This document shows positions 35,291 through 43,310 of a DNA stretch of 64,000 nucleotides, in pieces. The translations under genes and the position numbers were made by a program. Below the pieces are notes generated by a model. It ran no database searches, was not told the origin of the DNA, and saw nothing but the letters and a program-made list of their open reading frames with translations. Within the stretch, counting starts at the first letter, position 1. Each line of letters begins with the position of its first letter. This DNA is from JADLHS01 sp964594985 (GTDB taxonomy: Bacteria > Verrucomicrobiota > Verrucomicrobiia > Limisphaerales > JADLHS01): positions 104,068-168,067 of the forward strand of contig CAZQNQ010000009.1 of NCBI GenBank assembly GCA_964594985.1, written 5' to 3'.

Positions 35291-37543
35291 ATGAGCACAC
35301 ATCAATGGAAATTCTTCACCGCCGGCGGCTTTAACCAGGTCAAACTCGAGACCGGGGCGGACTTGATGAACCTCGATCAACTCGACCAGAAACTCTGGGT
35401 CGCGCTCGCGTGTCCGACCACCGGCTTGGAATTCTGTTCCAAGACCGCCGCGTTGATTGACACGGACAAGGACGGCCGCATCCGCGTGCCGGAACTCATC
35501 GCCGCTGTCAAATGGGCCGGTTCGATGCTCAAGAACCCGGACGACCTCGTCAAAGGCGGCGATTCCCTTCCGCTCGCCGCCATCAACGACAGCTCGCCCG
35601 AAGGCAAACAGCTCGCCGCCTCCGCCCGCCAGGTGCTGCGCGATCTCGGCCTGCGGGACGCCACCGCCATCTCCGTTGACGATGCTTCGGACGCGAACAA
35701 GATTTTCGTCAACACCACGCTCAACGGCGACGGCATCATCATCCCCGAATCCGCCACCGACGACGCCACCAAGGCCCTCATCACCGACATCGTGGCCAGT
35801 CTGGGCACGGTGCCGGATCGTTCCGGCAAGCCGGGCATTGATCAGGCGAAGGTGGACGCGTTCTTCGCCGAATGCGTGGCGTTCGATGACTGGAACAAGA
35901 AAGCCGAGGCTGACAAGGCGAATATTCTTCCTGCGGGTGATGCCACTGCCGCCGCCGCCGCCGCCGTGCGTGCCATCAAGACCAAGGTGGACGATTATTT
36001 CGGGCGCTGCCGCCTCGCCGCGTTTGATCCGCGCGCCGTGGCGGCGCTCAATCGCAAGGAGGAGGAATATCTGGCCATTGCCGCGAAGGACCTGACGATC
36101 ACCGCCACGGAAATCGCCAACTTCCCGCTGACGCAGATTGCGGCCGGAAAAGCGTTGCCGCTCAAGAGCGGCATCAATCCCGCGCACGCCGCCGCCATCG
36201 CCGCCCTGCAAGCCAACGCCGTGAAACCGTTGCTCGGTGACAAGAGCGAGTTGACCGAGGCCGATTGGGCCGCGCTGCTCGCCAGGCTCGGCGCGTTTGA
36301 ATGTTGGAGCGCGGGCAAGGCCGGCGCCGCCGTGGAAAAACTCGGCCTCAAACGCGTTCGCGAAATCCTTGGCAGCAAGGCGAAGGAAAATCTCGCCGCG
36401 CTCATCGCCGCGGACAAGGCGCTCGAACCCGAAGCCACGGCCATCGCGAACGTTGAGAAACTCACCCGCTACGTGCGTGATCTGTACCTGCTCTGCACGA
36501 ACTTCGTGAACTTCCGCGATTTCTATGCCGCCGAAGAACCGGCGATTTTCCAGGCGGGCACCCTGTATCTCGATCAACGCTCCTGCACCTTGACCTTGCC
36601 GGTGGAAGACGCGGGGCGGCACGCGGCGATGGCCGGGATGGCGGGTTCGTATCTGGCCTATTTGGATTGTGCGCGCAAAGGGACGGGGGAGAAACGCAGC
36701 ATTGTCGCCGCGTTCACCAATGGCGACTCGGATAACCTGATGGCCGGGCGTAATGGCTTGTTCTATGACCGCAAGGGGCGCGATTGGGACGCCACCATCA
36801 CCCGGATCGTGGATAACCCGATCAGCGTCCGGCAGGCGTTCTGGTCGCCGTATAAGAAACTCGTGCGGTTGATTGAAGAGCTGTCGGCCAAACGGGCGGC
36901 CGCTGCGGATGCTGCTTCCGATGCCAAACTCGGTGCGGCTGCCACCACCACCGTCAACGTGGATCAGGCCAAGCCCGCGCCCAAGAAACTGGATGCCGGC
37001 ACCGTGGCGGCCATCAGTGTGGCTATCGCCGGTATCGGCGCGTTGATCACCACGCTCGTCGGACAGGCGATTGGCTTGTTCAATCTGCCCTTCTGGCAAT
37101 TCAGTCTGATCGTGGCGGGATTGCTGCTCCTCATCTCGAGCCCGGCGATGATCGTCGCCTGGATCAAACTCCGCAAACGCAACCTCGCTCCGATTCTCGA
37201 CGCGAACGGTTGGGCCGTGAACGCCAAAGCCAAATTGAACGTGCCGTTCGGCGCCTCGCTGACGGGCATCCCGCAATTGCCGCCGGGTGCGACCATCAGT
37301 TCCGACGACCGGTTTAGTGAGAAACCCAGCGGTTGGATCGGGTTCATCAAGTTTGTCTTCGTGGCGTGCTTCATTTTCAGCCTGCTGAATCATTTCTATA
37401 TCTGGGATGCGATCGCAGTCAGGGCGACCGGCAAGCACTACCCGATTTTCAATCAAAGACCGCTGCCCCCGGAGCCTGCCGCCACCACCAACACCCCACC
37501 GCCACTGCCTGCGACCAATGCCCCGGCCCCGGCGGCACCTTAG
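35291..37543 (+). CDS. Large protein with EF-hand-like loop and C-terminal membrane helices
   Basis: 750-aa protein. A canonical calcium-loop pattern, DTDKDGRIRVPE, is at about residues 56-67. A long Ala-rich helical region (about 80-560) follows. Two hydrophobic segments lie at about 575-595 and 605-630, and a third near 690-705 (FVFVACFIFSLLNHFY). The C-terminus is Pro/Ala-rich. The rest matched no family I know. The EF-hand suggests calcium or structural binding on the soluble side. No signal peptide, so the large N-terminal part is probably cytoplasmic. Confidence 0.72.
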   Translation: MSTHQWKFFTAGGFNQVKLETGADLMNLDQLDQKLWVALACPTTGLEFCSKTAALIDTDKDGRIRVPELIAAVKWAGSMLKNPDDLVKGGDSLPLAAINDSSPEGKQLAASARQVLRDLGLRDATAISVDDASDANKIFVNTTLNGDGIIIPESATDDATKALITDIVASLGTVPDRSGKPGIDQAKVDAFFAECVAFDDWNKKAEADKANILPAGDATAAAAAAVRAIKTKVDDYFGRCRLAAFDPRAVAALNRKEEEYLAIAAKDLTITATEIANFPLTQIAAGKALPLKSGINPAHAAAIAALQANAVKPLLGDKSELTEADWAALLARLGAFECWSAGKAGAAVEKLGLKRVREILGSKAKENLAALIAADKALEPEATAIANVEKLTRYVRDLYLLCTNFVNFRDFYAAEEPAIFQAGTLYLDQRSCTLTLPVEDAGRHAAMAGMAGSYLAYLDCARKGTGEKRSIVAAFTNGDSDNLMAGRNGLFYDRKGRDWDATITRIVDNPISVRQAFWSPYKKLVRLIEELSAKRAAAADAASDAKLGAAATTTVNVDQAKPAPKKLDAGTVAAISVAIAGIGALITTLVGQAIGLFNLPFWQFSLIVAGLLLLISSPAMIVAWIKLRKRNLAPILDANGWAVNAKAKLNVPFGASLTGIPQLPPGATISSDDRFSEKPSGWIGFIKFVFVACFIFSLLNHFYIWDAIAVRATGKHYPIFNQRPLPPEPAATTNTPPPLPATNAPAPAAP

Positions 37544-37569
37544 CTGGAAACATTCAGTTGAATGGGGCC

Positions 37570-37712
37570 GGAACCAACGCCGAGACGCCGAGGACGCAAA
37601 GAGGCGCGGAGAATTTCTGTTGCGGATGCGGTCACTGAACAGTGAGTTGACCGGGGGCGGTTTTCCTCCGCGATTCTCTGCGGCCTTCGCGCCTCTGCGT
37701 TTCTCGGGGAGG
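37570..37712. repeat. GCAGAGGCGC-type inverted repeat (family 3), copy 2
   Basis: CGCAAAGAGGCGCGGAGAAT at the left faces CTGCGGCCTTCGCGCCTCTG at the right. Layout and motif match 12838-12977, including a diverged middle. Confidence 0.75.
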
Positions 37713-37734
37713 TTCTCAACTGCATCGTTCCGGC

Positions 37735-37835
37735 TTAGAACAGTTCGCAAAATGTCTGTCGGAACCGAATGCCCCGCACCCGGCCTGCGGCCACCCTCTC
37801 CCCATCGGATGGGGAGAGGGCCGGGGTGAGGGGCC
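37735..37835 (-). repeat. Family-2 palindrome with GCGAACTGTTCTA tail, copy 2
   Basis: Inverted relative to copies 1 and 3. It begins with AACAGTTCGCAAAA and ends in the perfect CCCTCTCCCCATCGGATGGG palindrome. Confidence 0.8.
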
Positions 37836-37881
37836 GCCCGGGAAGCATTTCTGAGAATCGGTCTATGTTCAAATATCAAAA

Positions 37882-37912
37882 CCCGGATCGCAAGATCCGG
37901 GCTTTTTCTTTT
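37882..37912 (+). terminator. Intrinsic terminator
   Basis: Stem CCCGGATC / GATCCGGG (37882-37889 and 37894-37901) with a GCAA loop, then CTTTTTCTTTT. Oriented to stop plus-strand transcription from the 750-aa protein gene, before the convergent gene at 37931. Confidence 0.85.
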
Positions 37913-37930
37913 GGCTGGAGAAGATTGCCG

Positions 37931-38584
37931 TCAGGGATGCGGCGTTACCACCGCCGCCGGGCTTGCAAGAAACGTAGCATTAAGATGGTCGGAAAGTTCA
38001 TCGAACAACTCGCGGCACTCGGACTCTTTCAATTGCAACCTGCGCGCCGCGGCCTGGATGAATCCCCGCGTGGTCTGGTGCGCGTAGCCGAGCAATCCCT
38101 GTCGCAGCGGCAGCGAGTAAAGCACCAGCGTCATGCCATAAACGAGCGTGTGCCAGCCGTGCGCCTGACCGCCTTCCACTGCGGCGAGATAGCGTTGCAC
38201 CACGCGTTCATCCCGGAGCGGACGTAGCTTCTGAAGTTGCCCCCGGCCGATCCGCTGGCTTGCCGCGGCAAAATCTTTCAACGCTGGTTCGTTGCCAAGT
38301 TGTTGGTCAAAGGCGATCAGCTCGCGCACTTCGTTGCGGCTGATGTGTTGGTAGGCGGTCTGGATGGCGGGCAACTCGTGCGGCCGCAAAATCCGCTCGT
38401 GATAGGCGCGCAGAAACTCGCGCAAGGCCGCGAGGCAGGTGACCGGGCGCGTGGTCAACGACTCCGCCAGCGCGTGCAACGACGCCAGGCCGTCCGCCGT
38501 GCCCAGTTGCGCGACGAGCGGGTGCGCGTCGCCCAACCATTCGGCCGGGTCGGTCGTTAAATCTGGTTTTGCCAGCGGATTCAT
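37931..38584 (-). CDS. Helical protein, weak UreF-like look
   Basis: 217-aa all-helical protein, start ATG 38584 (MNPLAKPDLTTD); a longer upstream frame is open but unlikely. Central segment LRAYHERILRPHELPAIQTA and the C-terminal GLLGYAHQTTRGFIQAAARRLQL recall the helical urease accessory UreF fold, but no urease gene is near and the similarity is weak. I regard the function as unknown. It converges on the terminator of the upstream plus-strand gene and is divergent from porA. Confidence 0.6.
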   Translation of the reverse strand: MNPLAKPDLTTDPAEWLGDAHPLVAQLGTADGLASLHALAESLTTRPVTCLAALREFLRAYHERILRPHELPAIQTAYQHISRNEVRELIAFDQQLGNEPALKDFAAASQRIGRGQLQKLRPLRDERVVQRYLAAVEGGQAHGWHTLVYGMTLVLYSLPLRQGLLGYAHQTTRGFIQAAARRLQLKESECRELFDELSDHLNATFLASPAAVVTPHP

Positions 38585-38956
38585 CTCAGTTTTGTTCGCA
38601 GCACACGTGCCGCAATTATTGGGCGGAAGCATCTTTCGCCTCCCGCCTCCTTTCCAGTGTGAAATGCCGGGACGCGAAAATAAATATCTTGAAGTGGCAC
38701 GCCGATAGCATTGCTGGCGGGAGGTTTGGACTGCCATCCCAGCAGCCCCAAGCGGCGTGGCTTTTTGCTCCCCGACATCGTCCCGGTCATGGTCCTCAAA
38801 ATTCCTGCCGCTTGGGCAACATAAACCCTTGCCTCTGTGATTCAGACTGGTAATTGTTTATTTCAGCAAAACACAACACCAGCGGGCGCGGCACCAATCG
38901 CGCCGACCAGCTTGTTCGTGGCCGGCGTGACTGACGTCGTCGCTCGTAAATTATTT
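38585..38956. other. Long leader region upstream of porA
   Basis: 372 bp between the divergent UreF-like gene and porA. It holds a sigma-54-like promoter (38695-38710) facing porA and a leader of about 235 nt with no clear ORF or hairpin of note. The frame of porA is open through part of it (from 38837) but lacks family features. Confidence 0.5.
38695..38710 (+). promoter_or_regulatory. Candidate sigma-54 (-24/-12) promoter for porA
   Basis: TGGCACGCCGATAGCA matches the consensus TGGCACG-N4-TTGCW except for two positions. The invariant GG and GC are at the correct 10-nt distance. It points at porA 247 bp downstream. Sigma-54 promoters need an upstream activator site, which was not identified. 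Confidence 0.4.
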
Positions 38957-40966
38957 ATGAGCAGCGAAGCCAAGAAACATCCTTACCCCGGCATCCCCGC
39001 AACTTCCGACGGCGCGGGCGGCGTCGTCTGGGTCGAAACCAACATCACTCACGGGGCTTGCGCGTATCCCATCACGTCGTCCACGACGATGGGCACGGGC
39101 TACGAAACCGAAGTCTCCAACGGAAAGAAAAATCTCTGGGGCGATACGATTACGTTCGTTCAGCCCGAGTCCGAACACTCTGCCGCGACGACGTGCGAAG
39201 GCTTCGCGCTCGCGGGCGGTCGCGTGACCAACTTCACTTCCGGCCAGGGCCTCGTGCTGATGAAGGAAGTGCTTTACACGATTTCGGGCAAACGGTTGCC
39301 CATCGTATTCCACATCGGCGCGCGGGCGCTGACCTCGCATTCGCTCAATGTCCATTGCGGCCATGACGACGTGATGAGCGTGTCCGATTGCGGCTGGGGG
39401 ATTTTGTTCGGGCGTAATGCGCAGGAGGCGTGTGACCTCGCGCTCATCGCGCGGCGCGCGGCGGAAGCGGTGGAGACGCCGTTCATGAACGTGCAGGATG
39501 GATTCCTCACCACGCACACGATCGAGAACATCAAGTTGCCCGAGACGGAGTTCATGAAGGATTACGTCGGCGACCCGAACACGAAGCTCCGCTGCCTGTT
39601 CGATCCCAAGAATCCCATCATGACCGGCGTGGTGCAGAACCAGGATTCCTACATGAAGGGCAAGATCGCCCAGCGCCATTTCTACGACAAAGTCCCCGCC
39701 GCCGTGCAGGAGGCGATGGATTTGTATTACGCCAAGACCGGGCGCCGTTATCGCATGGTGGACACCTACCGCATGGACGATGCGGAATACGCGCTCGTCG
39801 GCATGGGTGGCATGATGGAAACCGCGCAGGCCGCCGCCGATTACATGCGCGAGGAATTGGATCTCAAAGTCGGCGTCGTTCACGTCACGTGTTTCGCGCC
39901 GTTCCCTGCCACGCAACTGGTGGATGCGCTCAGGAATGTTCGCGCGCTCACCGTGCTCGAACGCATGGACAATCCGCTCGCGCAATCCAACCCGCTCGTG
40001 CAAGGCATCAAAGCCAGCTTCGCCGACGCGCTTACCGGCTTGAGCTTCGGTTCGAACGGCGAATTCAAATATCCCAAGATCACGAGCATCCCGAAAATTT
40101 ACGCCTGTTCCGCCGGACTCGGTTCGCGCGATGTGCGCGGCGGTCACTTCATTTCCATCGTCAAAAACATGTTCGCCGATCAGCCGCGCGAATACACCGT
40201 CATCGGTATCAAACACGCGCTCGCGTTATCCGATGGCGAAGACCCGGACTTGCGTCCGCAAGGCGCGTTCTCGATGCGCGGCCATTCCGTCGGCGGGTTC
40301 GGCTCGGTCACGACCAATAAACTCATCGCTTCTTTCGTCGGTGAATTGTTCAACATCTATGTGCAGGCGTATCCGAAATACGGCTCGGAGAAAAAAGGTC
40401 TGCCCACGACCTATTACCTGACCGTCGCGGAAAAGCACATCCGCACGCACAGCGAACTGGCGCACGTCGAGTTCATCCCGCTCAACGACGTGAACGCCTT
40501 CAACCTCGGCAATCCGCTCGAAGGCATCGCCGACGAAGGCAGCGTGTTCATCCAAAGCCCCGAGACCGATCCGCAGCGCGTTTGGGATCACATCCCCGCT
40601 TACGGCCAGAAACTCATCCGCAATAAACGGCTCAAGGTCTTCTACCTCGACACCGTGAAGATCGCGAAAGAGATCGCGACCGACCCCGACCTCCAGCAAC
40701 GCATGCAAGGCGTCTGTCTCGTCGGCATTTTCATCCGCGTGACGCCGTTTGCGTCGCGCTCCGGCATGGGCGACGAACAGGTGCTGGGCGCGGTGGAAAA
40801 ATACATCCGCAAGTATTTCGGCAAACGCGGCGAACACGTCGTGCAGGAAAACCTCAAGTGCGTGCGCGAAGGTTTGAAGAGCGTGATGGAAATCCCGTGG
40901 GACATCATCTCTGCACCGGTTGCGCCGAAGGCAAAGGCCAACGAGGAAGTGGTGTTTGCGAAGTAA
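38957..40966 (+). CDS. porA: Pyruvate:ferredoxin oxidoreductase, alpha-gamma fusion subunit
   Basis: 669-aa protein, start ATG 38957. The alpha part contains EYPI-like TPP-facing HGACAYPITSSTTMG and TFVQPESEHSAATTCEGFALAGG. The middle carries the HIGARALTSHSLNVHCGHDD segment (split as HIGARALTSH and SLNVHCGHDD). The C-terminal gamma part has RGHSVGGFGSVTTNKLIAS. The enzyme oxidises pyruvate to acetyl-CoA and CO2 with ferredoxin, or runs in reverse. It works with the delta-beta subunit encoded at 43307, from which it is now separated by three restriction-modification genes. Two-gene POR of this alpha-gamma plus delta-beta kind is known elsewhere. Confidence 0.93.
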   Translation: MSSEAKKHPYPGIPATSDGAGGVVWVETNITHGACAYPITSSTTMGTGYETEVSNGKKNLWGDTITFVQPESEHSAATTCEGFALAGGRVTNFTSGQGLVLMKEVLYTISGKRLPIVFHIGARALTSHSLNVHCGHDDVMSVSDCGWGILFGRNAQEACDLALIARRAAEAVETPFMNVQDGFLTTHTIENIKLPETEFMKDYVGDPNTKLRCLFDPKNPIMTGVVQNQDSYMKGKIAQRHFYDKVPAAVQEAMDLYYAKTGRRYRMVDTYRMDDAEYALVGMGGMMETAQAAADYMREELDLKVGVVHVTCFAPFPATQLVDALRNVRALTVLERMDNPLAQSNPLVQGIKASFADALTGLSFGSNGEFKYPKITSIPKIYACSAGLGSRDVRGGHFISIVKNMFADQPREYTVIGIKHALALSDGEDPDLRPQGAFSMRGHSVGGFGSVTTNKLIASFVGELFNIYVQAYPKYGSEKKGLPTTYYLTVAEKHIRTHSELAHVEFIPLNDVNAFNLGNPLEGIADEGSVFIQSPETDPQRVWDHIPAYGQKLIRNKRLKVFYLDTVKIAKEIATDPDLQQRMQGVCLVGIFIRVTPFASRSGMGDEQVLGAVEKYIRKYFGKRGEHVVQENLKCVREGLKSVMEIPWDIISAPVAPKAKANEEVVFAK

Positions 40967-41058
40967 AATCAGCTCCACGGCACAAGGAAGTTAGCGCGTC
41001 ACACAGCTAAAATTGCTTTGTTATCTCCGCTGCGAACATTAGATTCGTGCAATCGGAA

Positions 41059-42231
41059 ATGAAAACGATTGCCAAAAAGAAACCAGCGACGAGCTACTCC
41101 CTCAACGGACATCGGGCTTTTTATCTCCGCGAGGAAAACACGGTTTCCGTCGAGAAGGCACGGGAAAAAGGGAGAGTTCGAGTTTTGACGGTGGTTGATT
41201 TGTTCGCGGGCGCGGGCGGTTTCACGCTTGGATTCGTTCAGGCTGGGTTCGTTCCTGTATTTGCTGTGGAGTTTGACAAAGCTGCCGCCGAAACATACGA
41301 GGCAAACTTTGGTCCGCACTGTGTTTCCAAAGACATCAACGACATAAAGGAGTTTCCAGCAGCAGACATCATCATCGGTGGACCTCCTTGTCAGGGATTC
41401 AGCAACTTGGGTTCACATATTGCAAACGACCCACGAAATCAGCTTTGGCGGCATTATGTCCGGGCGGTTGAGCAAACGCATCCGCGAGTTTTCGTAGTCG
41501 AAAATGTTCCACCGTTACTGAATTCAGAAGAAGGACAAGAACTGATCCGTGAGACGCGCGCGTTGGGTTACGAAGTCGAAGGCCGAATCCTAATTGCTGC
41601 CAATTACGGTGCGCCTCAAATTCGCAAGCGAACGATCATCATCGGGTCTCGTGTCGGACCAGTGATTTTTCCAGAACAAACGAATATCAACCCGGACAAG
41701 CGCGACTTGCAGACACGTCATTTGCCAGATTGGATAAATGTTCGACACGCGATTGGTGATTTGCCATTTGAACCCACTGGCTACTCGCTTCACATCGGTC
41801 GCAACCCGACGCCGAAATCCATTAAGCGATACAAGCACATTCCGCCTGGCGGCAATAGGTGGGATTTGCCACGCGACTTAATGCCGGAGTGTTGGAAGAA
41901 AAAATTAAAAGGTGGAACAGATTTATTTGGCCGTCTCCGCTGGGATGAACCTTCCGTGACAATCCGCACGGAGTTTTTCAAACCAGAGAAGGGGCGGTAT
42001 TTGCATCCCGAGGCAAATCGGCCAATTACTCATCGCGAGGCAGCACGCATTCAGTGCTTCCCAGATGATTTTACTTTCAGAGGTTCAAAGACTGCGATTG
42101 CCAAACAAATCGGGAATGCCGTTCCAGTCAAATTTGCGTATGCAATAGCACAGGCTGTTAAACGGATGCTTTCTACCAACGAGAAAGGAGATGCAACATG
42201 GGAGCGAGAGACGAAATCAGAACATTCTTAG
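41059..42231 (+). CDS. DNA (cytosine-5) methyltransferase
   Basis: 390-aa protein (ATG 41059; GTG at 41047 is an alternative). Motif I DLFAGAGGFTLGF, motif IV GGPPCQGFSNLG with the catalytic Cys, motif VI ENVPP, motif VIII QIRKRTIIIGSR, motif X QIGNAVPVKFA. The target-recognition region between VIII and IX is short. The gene methylates cytosine in DNA, protecting the host from the partner nuclease. Its codons are noticeably AT-richer than porA and porB. Its last 34 bp overlap the HNH gene start, so the pair is coupled. Confidence 0.95.
   Translation: MKTIAKKKPATSYSLNGHRAFYLREENTVSVEKAREKGRVRVLTVVDLFAGAGGFTLGFVQAGFVPVFAVEFDKAAAETYEANFGPHCVSKDINDIKEFPAADIIIGGPPCQGFSNLGSHIANDPRNQLWRHYVRAVEQTHPRVFVVENVPPLLNSEEGQELIRETRALGYEVEGRILIAANYGAPQIRKRTIIIGSRVGPVIFPEQTNINPDKRDLQTRHLPDWINVRHAIGDLPFEPTGYSLHIGRNPTPKSIKRYKHIPPGGNRWDLPRDLMPECWKKKLKGGTDLFGRLRWDEPSVTIRTEFFKPEKGRYLHPEANRPITHREAARIQCFPDDFTFRGSKTAIAKQIGNAVPVKFAYAIAQAVKRMLSTNEKGDATWERETKSEHS
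42184..42190 (+). promoter_or_regulatory. Ribosome binding site for the HNH gene inside the methylase
   Basis: AAAGGAG, 7 nt before the ATG at 42198. It lies within the last codons of the methyltransferase and supports this HNH start. Confidence 0.7.
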
Positions 42232-42749
42232 AAGCCAATGTCGGCAAGGTAGTCACGACACGTCAGATTTCCCGTGTCGCGAAAATCCACGATTATCAAA
42301 GACGAATCAGAGAGCTTCGCAATGATGAGGGAATGCAGATTCTTTCCTACCGCGACAGGCCAGACCTGAAGCCTAGTGAATACATTCTTGTCAGCTTGAA
42401 GCGTCAGCCGCGCCTTTCACATAAAATAGACAAGGCTCAACGAGCAAGAATTCTGGAGCGCAACGGTTTCACCTGTCTGATGTGTGGTGCAACCGCAGGA
42501 GAACCCGACCCATATAATCCAAATCGCAGAATCACTTTGCAGGTAGATCACGTTGACTCCGACGGGCCAACCTCTGACGACAATTTGAGAACTTTGTGTC
42601 ACAACTGCAATGAAGGGCGAAGCAATCTGGTCGTTCCGCCAGCGCCAAACACCTTGGCTGTCTTACGAACAATTCGCCGAATGGCCCGTAATGACCAGCG
42701 CAGCCTTTACGAAGAATTGAAAAAGAAGTTTGAACCTGCTTCGCACTGA
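42198..42749 (+). CDS. HNH endonuclease of a restriction-modification system
   Basis: 183-aa protein. An N-terminal winged-helix-like part (about 1-65, VGKVVTTRQISRVAKIHD) precedes the nuclease domain: CLMCG (zinc knuckle), VDHVDSDGP (the DH core) and DNLRTLCHNCNEGRSN (the second zinc pair and final N). As it sits between a C5 methylase and Vsr, it is most likely the type II restriction enzyme, with the wHTH reading the site. It overlaps the methylase by 34 bp and vsr by 1 bp (TGATG). Confidence 0.88.
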   Translation: MGARDEIRTFLEANVGKVVTTRQISRVAKIHDYQRRIRELRNDEGMQILSYRDRPDLKPSEYILVSLKRQPRLSHKIDKAQRARILERNGFTCLMCGATAGEPDPYNPNRRITLQVDHVDSDGPTSDDNLRTLCHNCNEGRSNLVVPPAPNTLAVLRTIRRMARNDQRSLYEELKKKFEPASH

Positions 42750-43159
42750 TGGCTGATGTTTTCTCAAAATCCAAGCGGTCAGAAGTAATGTCGCGCGTTC
42801 GCGGCAGCGGGAACAAGAGAACGGAATTGGCGCTCGCGAAACTTCTTCGCAAACACGGTTGCAAAGGCTGGCGACGGCATCAAAAAAACTTTGGTAAACC
42901 AGACTTCGTATTCAGCAAATCCCATCTGGCGGTTTTTGTGGACGGTTGCTTTTGGCACGGCTGCCCAAAACACGCGACCATGCCGAAGAGCAATCGCTCT
43001 TTTTGGTGTCGCAAGCTTTCCAAAAACAAGAAACGAGATCGGCTGGTAAACCATACTTTGCGGCGTCAGGGTTGGCATGTGATTCGAATTTGGGAATGTC
43101 GGTTGCGAAAAGTCCCGCAATCCTGTGTGCAAAGGATTCTGCGGGTTTTGAAGGGTTAA
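42749..43159 (+). CDS. vsr: Very short patch repair endonuclease (Vsr)
   Basis: 136-aa mismatch nicking enzyme that repairs T:G pairs made by deamination of 5-methylcytosine at the partner methylase's site. Motifs are DVFSKSKRSEVMSRVRG, the catalytic FGKPDFVF and FVDGCFWHGCP region with zinc ligands, and WHVIRIWEC. Length is typical (about 130-150 aa). It forms the last gene of the compact R-M module. The E. coli Vsr reads HGCFWH where this one reads DGCFWH, a variant common outside enterobacteria. Confidence 0.95.
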   Translation: MADVFSKSKRSEVMSRVRGSGNKRTELALAKLLRKHGCKGWRRHQKNFGKPDFVFSKSHLAVFVDGCFWHGCPKHATMPKSNRSFWCRKLSKNKKRDRLVNHTLRRQGWHVIRIWECRLRKVPQSCVQRILRVLKG

Positions 43160-43214
43160 AGATTCATGCTGAAAGGGTGCTTGCCGGCATCTCCGAACCT
43201 CGTATCTTTCAACC

Positions 43215-43310
43215 ATGAGCACCGTTCAAGACTTACTTGAAAGGGCCGTGGCATTGCGCAACTCGCGCGATGGACTGCATCGCACTTCATTTAACAATTC
43301 ACTTCTATGA
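43215..43310 (+). CDS. 31-aa ORF overlapping the porB start
   Basis: MSTVQDLLERAVALRNSRDG followed by LHRTSFNNSLL, ending in TGA that overlaps the porB ATG (ATGA). It may be a leader peptide for porB coupling, or the truncated start of a gene lost when the R-M module arrived. No known family. It is the only candidate coding trace between vsr and porB. Confidence 0.4.
   Translation: MSTVQDLLERAVALRNSRDGLHRTSFNNSLL

Larger units (their letters stand above)
37544..37930. other. Gene-free gap filled by two repeats and a terminator
   Basis: 387 bp holding the family-3 repeat (37570-37712), the family-2 palindrome (37735-37835) and a strong intrinsic terminator (37882-37912). No coding trace beyond the repeats. 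Confidence 0.7.

Noticed and set aside
35267..37879. 870-codon minus-strand ORF opposite the 750-aa protein
   Set aside because: Runs through repeats and the terminator, has Arg/Gly/His-heavy composition and no start signal; the plus-strand gene has an EF-hand and membrane helices.
37931..38584. Firm call of UreF (urease accessory protein)
   Set aside because: Only a general helical likeness; no urease or nickel gene nearby, so the function was left open.
41059..43310. Larger defence island (for example DISARM or BREX)
   Set aside because: Only methylase, HNH and Vsr are present; no helicase, PglZ or phospholipase-type partner occurs on either side.
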